A DNA stretch of 18,644 nt from an uncultured Eubacterium sp. Lineage in GTDB: Bacteria > Bacillota > Clostridia > Oscillospirales > Acutalibacteraceae. The position numbers and the translations under genes are program-made. Under the pieces are notes generated by a model that saw nothing but the letters and a program-made list of their open reading frames with translations, was not told the origin of the DNA and did not search any database. The stretch lies in contig CABQCC010000022.1 in the NCBI GenBank assembly GCA_902462495.1, forward strand, positions 1 to 18,644. The letters run 5' to 3'. Below are positions 7,179-14,069 of this stretch, piece after piece (within the stretch, counting starts at the first letter, position 1; every line of letters begins with the position of its first letter).

Positions 7179-9728
7179 TTATTGTAAAATGTACTTTCCG
7201 CTTTCTTTTTCGTATGTTTTGCCGTTCCATTCAATTACTGCCGTGGTATTGCAGGGAACGGTTACTTCAAGCGTTTCCTCGGTTTTCTTAACTTTGATTT
7301 TTCCGTATTCCGAAATAAATTCTCTTTCCCAATTTCCGAAAACATCATCTTCAATCGGTGCAACTTTAAACTTTGAGAAGCCCGGTTCAATAGCCGAGAT
7401 GCCGCAAATCTTTCTGAAAATAAAATCGTCTACTACACCGAAAGCGTAATGGTCATAGCTTGTCTTTTTTGGATTGTTTTCATCATCGAGTGCAAACCAA
7501 TCCTCCCAAATTGCCGTTGCTCCGTGTTCAACCTCAAAAAGCCATGACGGTCTTTTTGTTTGAAGCAAAATGTTCTTTGCCAAATCCCATCTTCCGACTT
7601 TGCATAGCACATCAAGAAGATACGGCGTTGCAAGAAATCCCGTGCAAAGACAGCCGTTGTTCTTTTCAACAAGGCTGATAAGTTTATCCGCATATTGTTT
7701 TTCATTTTCCTTTGAAACAAGGTCAAAAGCTATTGCAAGCACATATAAACCTTGCAGATAGTCCGGAAGAATATCTGATTTCATAAGTCCGTTTTGAATT
7801 GCGTATTTGAACTTTTCTGACATCATCTTATAATACTTTTCATCATCTGTTTTCAGGATTGACGATATTTCACTCATTTTGGCAAGGGTCATATACCCGA
7901 AAAACGGAGCGATATAACAGGCGGTTTCTTTGCAAATTTCAAATCCCTCCGCCTCTCTTCCCGGCACTAACCATTCACCGAAATGAAAGCCTGTGTTCCA
8001 AAGATAGCGGTCATATTCATATGGCAGGTCACTGCCTCTTTTTTCTTCAGCAGTTTTAATTATATAGTCACACCACTTTTTCATACTTAAATAATGCTGT
8101 TCAAGTATATGCTTATTGCCTGTAATATGATACATATCATACGGTACCCATACCATTGCATCACTCCAACCGGCAACACCGGTTAATTCATCACCGAAAG
8201 GAGCCATTGTCTGCTTTGCAACAGCCTCGTAAACCTTGTTAAAGGGTGAAGTGATGGGAATTACTCCGTCCTCTTTTTGGTCAGCGGCAAGCCCTTTAAT
8301 CCACGAAGAAAGAAACGCGGTCATATCTTCGTTTTGCATTGCGGTTTTTGCATAGACAAGAATATCTCCCGTCCAGCCAGCTTTTTCCCTTGACGGACAA
8401 TCCGTAGGAACGGACATCATATTGTTTTTCTGTGAATAGCGAATGTTTTTATAAAGCCTGTTGAACCGCTCGTCATCACAAACAAAATTTCCTATGTTCT
8501 CTTTTTCGGTTGAAAGCAGAACGGCGGTAAAATCTTCTTTTACGGGATTTATCATTCCGCTGACCTTTAAGTACCTGAACCCGTGAAATGAAAATTCCGG
8601 CTCAAAAACGAAAGGCTCGCCCGAACAGACAACAATATCCGTTTGCTTTACAAGGTCGAATTGCGCGAAATAATTGCCGTCCTTATCCGTAATTTCGGTG
8701 TGTTCAAGCTTGATTTCGGTTCCTCTTGCCTCGTTTATTTTGATTTTACATCTTCCTGCAATAACCTGACCGAAATCAACTATTGTTTCACCTTTCGGTG
8801 AAATATACACTTCCTTTGCGTCAAATTTCTCAACTGCCTTTATTTGAGGAATAGGCTGTAAACGGAGATTTTTAAGTGAATAATCGGTAGCGATTGCTTT
8901 TTTTCTTTCGCTTTCGGGCAAAGTAAAATCGACTTTTTCACCCATAAACAAATCAGAAAAAACAATATTACTCTTGCGGCAAATTTCGTTTCCGTCCGAA
9001 AAAACAACTGCCGATTTTCCGCCTTTATACTCAATTTCAAGCTGATACAAAACAGATAAATTATCTATTTTTTCGTCGGTCGTAATTTCCGTTTGCGGAC
9101 AGAAAAACCAACCGTCTCCTACGAGAAACTCAATCTTGTTTTTGCCGTTTGTCAGCATATCCGTAACATCATAGACCTGATAATTAAGGATTTTGTTGTA
9201 TGGTGTATATTCCGGAGCAAGAACGGCGTCACCGACTTTTTTGCCACCGACATAAGCGTTGTATGCACCATATGCCGTCGCATAAAGTCTTGCTCTTATA
9301 ACTTCGTCCGTAATATCAAAATCTTTTTCAAAATATACGGGCGGATTTTCAATTCCGTAAACAAATACCTTACTTTCGTTTCTGTCAAAAGGGCTTTTTG
9401 AAAACTTTCCTTTCCATTCTGCTGTACTTAAAAATGCAGTTTCAAAAAAAGTTTCAGCATAGGCCGTGTTATTTTTATTATCCCATACACTGACACATAC
9501 TTTATAACTTGTTTTTGATTCAAGCACACCCTCATATTTGATAAAGTTTTGCTTATCTGAACTTATTTTTCCACTGTTCCATACCTCTGAATCATTGCTG
9601 TATACGGCAATCTGATATGCTGTCTGCTTTACGTTTTTCTCGTTGCTTTCAATATACCACGAAAATTCAGGATTCTTATCAACGATTGCATATACTATAT
9701 GATTTACCGTTAAATTGCTTATTTTCAT
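7179..9728 (-). CDS. GH78 alpha-L-rhamnosidase, intracellular
   Basis: This 849-residue glycoside hydrolase releases terminal alpha-L-rhamnose. It follows the GH78 plan: an N-terminal beta-domain (to ~100), a lectin-like rhamnosidase_N domain with YATAYGAYNAYVGGKKVGD (149-167) and GDGWF, a beta-domain with DFGQVIAGR (318-326), then the alpha/alpha barrel. Catalytic landmarks are D443 and E448 in TDCPSREKAGWTGD, where E448 matches the known general acid, together with GATAIWEDW (736-744) and SYDHYAFGVVDDF (757-769). A short C-terminal beta-domain closes it. There is no signal peptide, so its substrate must enter the cell. The ATG is preceded by GAAAGGCG, 15 nt after the serine hydrolase stop. 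The aglycone is not determined by sequence; flavonoid or other plant rhamnosides are likely. Confidence 0.93.
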   Translation of the reverse strand: MKISNLTVNHIVYAIVDKNPEFSWYIESNEKNVKQTAYQIAVYSNDSEVWNSGKISSDKQNFIKYEGVLESKTSYKVCVSVWDNKNNTAYAETFFETAFLSTAEWKGKFSKSPFDRNESKVFVYGIENPPVYFEKDFDITDEVIRARLYATAYGAYNAYVGGKKVGDAVLAPEYTPYNKILNYQVYDVTDMLTNGKNKIEFLVGDGWFFCPQTEITTDEKIDNLSVLYQLEIEYKGGKSAVVFSDGNEICRKSNIVFSDLFMGEKVDFTLPESERKKAIATDYSLKNLRLQPIPQIKAVEKFDAKEVYISPKGETIVDFGQVIAGRCKIKINEARGTEIKLEHTEITDKDGNYFAQFDLVKQTDIVVCSGEPFVFEPEFSFHGFRYLKVSGMINPVKEDFTAVLLSTEKENIGNFVCDDERFNRLYKNIRYSQKNNMMSVPTDCPSREKAGWTGDILVYAKTAMQNEDMTAFLSSWIKGLAADQKEDGVIPITSPFNKVYEAVAKQTMAPFGDELTGVAGWSDAMVWVPYDMYHITGNKHILEQHYLSMKKWCDYIIKTAEEKRGSDLPYEYDRYLWNTGFHFGEWLVPGREAEGFEICKETACYIAPFFGYMTLAKMSEISSILKTDDEKYYKMMSEKFKYAIQNGLMKSDILPDYLQGLYVLAIAFDLVSKENEKQYADKLISLVEKNNGCLCTGFLATPYLLDVLCKVGRWDLAKNILLQTKRPSWLFEVEHGATAIWEDWFALDDENNPKKTSYDHYAFGVVDDFIFRKICGISAIEPGFSKFKVAPIEDDVFGNWEREFISEYGKIKVKKTEETLEVTVPCNTTAVIEWNGKTYEKESGKYILQ

Positions 9729-9743
9729 AATTTCGCCTTTCTC

Positions 9744-10943
9744 TTATTTGAATAATTCAAACACCAATTCTTCAACTTTTTTGCTTATTTTTGAAGAGGA
9801 ACCTCCTATATTGCTTACATTCGTAGCAAACACACATTCCAGATTATCCTTAGGTGAAACAAAAAAATGTGTGCCAAATGCGCCACTCCAGCCATATGTA
9901 CCTTCTGTTACAGGTAGATTGCCTTTCTGAGGATTTTGCCTTATTTGTACACCAAGTCCCCATACGCAACCTGGAGAAGGCTCAAGATGCCGTGCAGGTG
10001 CCTCCGTCTGCATTAATTCAACTGCTTTTTCACTTAAAATTCGTTTGCCTTTAAATATACCCTTGTTCAGCAGCATATGCGCAAAATGCTCATAATCCTC
10101 TGCAGTACAGTATAATCCGCCAGAGCCGCATACATATTTACTGTCAGAATCGATTTTGGCAAATCCGTCTTTGTCACTTTTTGTATCTGTAACATTTTTT
10201 AATCCGAACGGAGTTTTTTTATAAAGTTCAACCGTCCGTTTTTTCTGCTCATTATTGATATGAAATGATGCATCATTCATTTCAAGCGGTTCAAACAATT
10301 CATCCTTGAAATAATCAGCAGCACTTTTCCCTGAAATCACTTCAACAAGTCTTGCAAGAATATCAAAATTTGCAAGCGGTGAATATCCGGTGCCTGTACC
10401 CGGCTGAAAATCCAGCGGTCTTGAAGCATATTTTTCTGTTTGCCTTTCAAGAGTTGTTCTGAGTTCTTTATCCTTAAAATGCATAGCATAACCGCCAATA
10501 CCCTGCTCAATTCCTGATGAATGGGACAACAAATCTCTAAAAGTAAGCTCTCTGTTTGCAGCTTCTGTTTTAGCCTTATCAGGAGTGTATGTAATAAGCC
10601 CGAGCAATGAATTTATCGGATTTTTCGGAGGAAACGGATATCGTCTGTCATTAACAACCCGCATATTTTTAAATGAAGAAATATATTTTGAAATCGGATC
10701 ATCTATATCAAGCCTGCCATCATCATAAAGCTTCATAATGGCAGCAGCGGTAACAGGCTTTGTCATTGACATCATTTTAAAAATGCTGTTGTATTCAATC
10801 GGTTTACCTGTTTCAAGATTTGAAAATCCCCATTTGCCTTTATAAATAATTTCGTCATTTTTTCTTACAAGCAATACGCCGTTCGGAATTGCTTTTTTAG
10901 CAATATAACTATTAAATATAATATCAATTTTGTTGTTTTTCAT
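9744..10943 (-). CDS. Beta-lactamase-like serine hydrolase (family VIII esterase type)
   Basis: This 399-residue member of the class C beta-lactamase superfamily has the SxxK pair S59/K62 (SMTK), a conserved tyrosine Y187 in GTGYSPLANFD and W352-S-G in place of the KTG box. That pattern is usual for family VIII carboxylesterases rather than true beta-lactamases. HSSGIEQG (141-148) and GSGGLYCTAEDYEHFA (273-288) are also typical. No signal peptide is seen, which argues against a cell-wall or drug-resistance role and for a cytoplasmic esterase acting on imported acylated sugars. The ATG lies 6 nt after the transporter stop with no strong ribosome site, so coupled translation is likely. The substrate is unknown. 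Confidence 0.85.
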   Translation of the reverse strand: MKNNKIDIIFNSYIAKKAIPNGVLLVRKNDEIIYKGKWGFSNLETGKPIEYNSIFKMMSMTKPVTAAAIMKLYDDGRLDIDDPISKYISSFKNMRVVNDRRYPFPPKNPINSLLGLITYTPDKAKTEAANRELTFRDLLSHSSGIEQGIGGYAMHFKDKELRTTLERQTEKYASRPLDFQPGTGTGYSPLANFDILARLVEVISGKSAADYFKDELFEPLEMNDASFHINNEQKKRTVELYKKTPFGLKNVTDTKSDKDGFAKIDSDSKYVCGSGGLYCTAEDYEHFAHMLLNKGIFKGKRILSEKAVELMQTEAPARHLEPSPGCVWGLGVQIRQNPQKGNLPVTEGTYGWSGAFGTHFFVSPKDNLECVFATNVSNIGGSSSKISKKVEELVFELFK

Positions 10944-10949
10944 ACTTAA

Positions 10950-12392
10950 TCAATACTTTTGTGAAAGCTGCTGTTCACATTCCTCTCTTGTAATTTCACC
11001 GCCGTTGCACTTTGCCATAAGTTCAACATCTTTATCCTTCATTTTATAGAATGCCATAACAACTATACCAAGAATCGTACCTATAGCAGGAATAAGTGTA
11101 TAAACAATCCAAAGCATATTCAGGGCTGATTCAGGCTGTGCAACACCCTGAGAGGCAATATCGGCAAAGTCAGTTGCTTCAATCTCAACCCAGCCTGAAA
11201 GGCCGAGGAGGAAAAGTCCCAAAGAGGAAGCGACACCCTGTGTAAGCTTTGTTACAAAAGAATTAAGTGCAAAGAAAATACCCGAGCAATCTTTACCCGT
11301 CTTATATCTTGTATATTCTATCGTATCGGGAACAAGAAAGCTCTTTGCAATATTTGCGACATTACCGGGCAGCGACTGAACAACCATAAGAATGCAAATA
11401 AGAACAAAATGGCTGGATCCTACAAAGAATATGGAAAGAAGAGGTATTCCGCCTAATAAACCGCAAACAACGATTGTTTTTATCTTGCCGAATTTTTTTG
11501 TTATTTTCGCCGTGTTCAACTGAGCAATAAGACCCGGTACTGCCGAAATGGCAATCGGAACAATAAAAATCATTGAATTACCGAAATGATAGTATGCAAC
11601 GAAATTGGCAAGGTTTGCTCCCGTTGCAAGACACGAAGTAATAACTGTACTTAAAAGCAAAATAAACATATATTTATTTGTTCTGACACAGTCAAACATA
11701 TCCTTGAAAGTGTAGTGTTCTTCTTCTGCCGATACATTTTTAAGCCCGACATTGTATTCTTTTATACCCGTAAGCATCGGAAGCATTCCGCACAAGAAAA
11801 TCACAGAAGAACCGACAACAACATTTTTAATCGGTAAACCAACTTTTTCGCTTATAAGGGCATAGAAAATAATGCCGATAAACATTATAATGCCGTTATT
11901 TAAAATCGAACGGTTTTGAATAATTGCGTTTCTTTCGTCAAGGTTATCTGTTATTGAAACGGCAAGTGAGTTCATCGGAACCTCAACCAAGGTGTAGCTC
12001 AAATCATAAAGCAGATAGAAAACAGCGAACCAAATAAGCTTTACGGTTTCCGAAAGCTGCATGGGCATCATAAAAAACAGAACCGTAAACAGCGGAAACA
12101 GCCAAAAGGTTTTTCTGAACCACGGCAAATATTTTCCGCTTCCTTTGATTTTTATTCTGTCAATCAAAAAGCCGAAAATAACATCATCAAAAGAGTCTAT
12201 TATTTTAACAAAAAGCGTAATAGCTGCCATTTTGCCCGGATGTATCCCCTGCATTAGCAGGAACATTGTCATAAAGGTTGTAATTATTGCACCCTCGCAG
12301 GTTCTTGCAAGGTCGCCTATGTAATATCTCGCACGCTGACCTGTTGTTGTCAGCCAGGTTGATTTGTCAATTTTTTCTTTTTGTTTCAGCAT
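10950..12392 (-). CDS. GPH-family sugar:cation symporter
   Basis: This 480-residue membrane protein has about 12 hydrophobic segments. The GPH/MFS_2 signatures are clear: IIDSFDDVIFGFLIDR followed by GSGKYLPW between helices 2 and 3 (64-91), and PMNSLAVSITDNLDERNAII (139-158). Family members import oligosaccharides and glycosides with Na+ or H+ and often sit beside the hydrolases that act on their cargo. It is the only transporter in this locus, so the likely cargo is the intact rhamnoside for the cytoplasmic GH78. The start ATG is 3 nt after the esterase stop, and AAGGAG 9 nt upstream lies within that gene. A free-rhamnose transporter of the RhaT or RhaY type is not seen. Confidence 0.92.
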   Translation of the reverse strand: MLKQKEKIDKSTWLTTTGQRARYYIGDLARTCEGAIITTFMTMFLLMQGIHPGKMAAITLFVKIIDSFDDVIFGFLIDRIKIKGSGKYLPWFRKTFWLFPLFTVLFFMMPMQLSETVKLIWFAVFYLLYDLSYTLVEVPMNSLAVSITDNLDERNAIIQNRSILNNGIIMFIGIIFYALISEKVGLPIKNVVVGSSVIFLCGMLPMLTGIKEYNVGLKNVSAEEEHYTFKDMFDCVRTNKYMFILLLSTVITSCLATGANLANFVAYYHFGNSMIFIVPIAISAVPGLIAQLNTAKITKKFGKIKTIVVCGLLGGIPLLSIFFVGSSHFVLICILMVVQSLPGNVANIAKSFLVPDTIEYTRYKTGKDCSGIFFALNSFVTKLTQGVASSLGLFLLGLSGWVEIEATDFADIASQGVAQPESALNMLWIVYTLIPAIGTILGIVVMAFYKMKDKDVELMAKCNGGEITREECEQQLSQKY

Positions 12393-12395
12393 GGC

Positions 12396-13379
12396 TTACG
12401 TCTCCTTTTTAAATACTTTGAGAGCTTCGTCTATTTTTTTAAAAGTTTCGTCTTTTACTTTCAAAAAGCTCAAAACATTTTTCAGCGAAACTCCGTCAAC
12501 AAAAGAACCTACCTTTTTCTTTGTTGCTTCGCACAACAAATATTGAGGTAAAAACTTTTTCTTAAACAAATTTTTTGCCTGCGAATTTTCAAAAATAATC
12601 TTGCATGAATTTTTACTTGAAAGTGTTTTTGAGTATTTATCGTTATATTCCGAACTTTCCCTGATTGAAATGTATCTCCCTGAAATAAGGTCATCAATCC
12701 AACTTACACTTTCTTCAACCCAGTCACCGACCCTTGAACAAAAAAGCGGTGGTGTGGCTCCCACTTCTTTTCCGATTGAAAACCCATGCATTGAATAACC
12801 GTAAATATGCAATTCATAATCAATATAGTTTTTATTAAGTGCCTCTATAAAATCAAGTGTATTATTTACAGGCACAATCCAGTCGTTTCTTGACGCGGCA
12901 AGAAAGCACGGGCAGGTATAAAGGTTTACGGCTTCAACCGCATCAGGTGCATCGGGGGCAGTATAGTTTATCGTTTGAGCTTTTGCCGCACCGTAAAGAA
13001 TGATTGCAGCATAAGGTTTGTTTTCTGCTTTTGATGCCGCATAGGATACAAGGTGACCGCCGGCAGAAAAACCTGCCGCAACAATATGTTCGGTGTCAAC
13101 GCTGAATTGTTTTCCGTTTGCTTTTATATATGCCATAGCATTTTCAAAGTCCTCAAGCGGATACGGCCATTTATAATTCTTTCCTACCGAATAGCAGAGA
13201 ACAAAGGCGTTAAACCCTAAGGAATTAAACTTTTCTGCAACGGGCTTTCCCTCGGAAACAGAACATTCGTTGTATCCGCCCCCTGGACAAATCAAAACAG
13301 CCGGCTTGTTTTGACCTACAGGGAAGCAGGTCAGCACGACATTTCTCTCTTTGTTAAGAATTATAGTTTTTTCTTTCAT
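12396..13379 (-). CDS. Acetyl-esterase-like alpha/beta hydrolase with helical C-terminal appendage
   Basis: This 327-residue protein is the first gene of the long minus-strand operon. The BD-FAE/acetyl-xylan-esterase-like fold spans about 1-232, with the oxyanion motif CPGGGYNE (31-38), S105 in GFSAGGH, D166 in SRNDWIVP and H198 in YSMHGFS. After ~235 a linker leads to a basic helical segment (253-325) with LFKKKFLPQYL, VSLKNVLSFL and KIDEAL. This spacing resembles the small helical domain found at the ends of some GH3 and related carbohydrate enzymes in Clostridia. That similarity is by eye only. No signal peptide is present. The ATG follows AGGGATGGTG in the control region. It probably removes O-acetyl or similar esters from imported glycosides. 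It is not a duplicate of the other alpha/beta hydrolase: the extra domains are at opposite ends. Confidence 0.88.
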   Translation of the reverse strand: MKEKTIILNKERNVVLTCFPVGQNKPAVLICPGGGYNECSVSEGKPVAEKFNSLGFNAFVLCYSVGKNYKWPYPLEDFENAMAYIKANGKQFSVDTEHIVAAGFSAGGHLVSYAASKAENKPYAAIILYGAAKAQTINYTAPDAPDAVEAVNLYTCPCFLAASRNDWIVPVNNTLDFIEALNKNYIDYELHIYGYSMHGFSIGKEVGATPPLFCSRVGDWVEESVSWIDDLISGRYISIRESSEYNDKYSKTLSSKNSCKIIFENSQAKNLFKKKFLPQYLLCEATKKKVGSFVDGVSLKNVLSFLKVKDETFKKIDEALKVFKKET

Positions 13380-13392
13380 TGTTCACCATCCC

Positions 13393-13420
13393 TTGACAAA
13401 TGTTTAAATAAGTGTATAAT
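13393..13420 (+). promoter_or_regulatory. Promoter of the TetR-GH3-tannase operon
   Basis: TTGACA (13393-13398) and TATAAT (13415-13420) match the sigma-70/SigA consensus exactly, with a 16-nt spacer. Transcription would begin near 13427, inside the inverted repeat at 13423-13453, leaving a leader of about 100 nt before the tetR start. Confidence 0.88.
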
Positions 13421-13453
13421 AGTGATACACTTGTGTCAGTTACGAGTGTATCA
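13410..13453. promoter_or_regulatory. Overlapping palindromic operators, probably for the TetR-family regulator
   Basis: Three half-sites share one sequence. AAGTGTAT (13410-13417) and ATACACTT (13425-13432) form a perfect 8-bp inverted repeat over a 7-nt gap. TGATACACTTGT (13423-13434) pairs with ACGAGTGTATCA (13442-13453) over another 7-nt gap with one mismatch. The two palindromes share the middle half-site and cover the -10 box and predicted start of the plus-strand promoter. On the minus strand, CTGACA (13439-13434) and TATACA (13418-13413), 15 nt apart, are a possible weak promoter for the rhamnose operon, also covered by these sites. A further TGATACA at 13500-13506 may be an isolated half-site. 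Binding by the adjacent TetR protein is inferred. Confidence 0.8.
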
Positions 13454-13526
13454 TATTTTTTCATAAAGTTAAAGAGTTTTTGTGAAAGATGCTGACAACT
13501 GATACATAACCAAGGATGTGTTACAC

Positions 13527-14069
13527 ATGAAAAGGAAAAATGAAGCACATGAGCTTGTTCTTCAATGTTTGACCGAAGCTTTGTTAAAACTCATGGAGAA
13601 AAAACCGTTTAATGAAATAAACGTGTCCGAGCTTTGCGAAAAAGCAGGAGTGGCTCGTGCATCTTTTTACAGGAACTATGACTCTATGCAGGAAATTTTG
13701 ACAAATTATCTTTCCAGCGTTACCGATGAATGGTGGGAAGAGTTTGTAAAATATCCCGAAGACGAATTTCACGAAAAGTTTTGGAAAGAGCTTTTACTTC
13801 AATACAAGAAAAACGAAAAACTGATAAAGCTCATTTATCAGAATGATATATCCTATATTATTAAAAATCATATTTTTAATTCCTGCGGACCGAAAGACGG
13901 GCAGGACGAGCAGACGAAATATCTTTGTGCAATGGTTGCCGGTGCAATTTACGGGCTTGTAGAACAATGGATAGTTCTCGGTATGAACGATATTCCCGAC
14001 ACAATAAATATGAGAAGATTTTTGAAATTCGGATCAGAATATAAGGTGGTGAGCTTTGATGAAAAATAA
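13527..14069 (+). CDS. TetR/AcrR-family transcriptional regulator
   Basis: This 180-residue DNA-binding protein has the TetR helix-turn-helix at about residues 32-52, INVSELCEKAGVARASFYRN, followed by the YDSMQEIL turn. The C-terminal ligand domain is helical and ends with an AGAIYGLVEQWIVLGM helix of the TetR_C_33 type. I start it at the ATG at 13527 because AAGGA (13512-13516) is 10 nt upstream. The in-frame GTG at 13518 would sit only 1 nt from that site. It is divergent from the rhamnose operon and first in its own, so it probably represses itself and may also control the other side through the operators at 13410-13453. TetR proteins usually sense small hydrophobic or aromatic ligands, so the aglycone or a phenolic acid is a possible inducer. 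Confidence 0.92.
   Translation: MKRKNEAHELVLQCLTEALLKLMEKKPFNEINVSELCEKAGVARASFYRNYDSMQEILTNYLSSVTDEWWEEFVKYPEDEFHEKFWKELLLQYKKNEKLIKLIYQNDISYIIKNHIFNSCGPKDGQDEQTKYLCAMVAGAIYGLVEQWIVLGMNDIPDTINMRRFLKFGSEYKVVSFDEK

Noticed and set aside
9744..10943. Beta-lactam resistance gene
   Set aside because: SxxK is present, but the KTG box is replaced by WSG, there is no signal peptide and the gene sits in a sugar operon. An esterase role fits better.
5502..13379. The two alpha/beta hydrolases of nearly equal length as a tandem duplication
   Set aside because: Their cores differ strongly, the oxyanion motifs differ, and the extra helical segments are at opposite ends. The equal length is coincidence.
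13500..13523. Second full operator TGATACAT...ATGTGTTA before tetR
   Set aside because: The right arm has two mismatches in eight and overlaps the ribosome site, so I only count the left arm as a possible isolated half-site.
13427..13526. Riboswitch or attenuator in the ~100-nt leader of the tetR operon
   Set aside because: No conserved aptamer pattern or terminator/antiterminator pair was seen. The structure is explained by operator palindromes.
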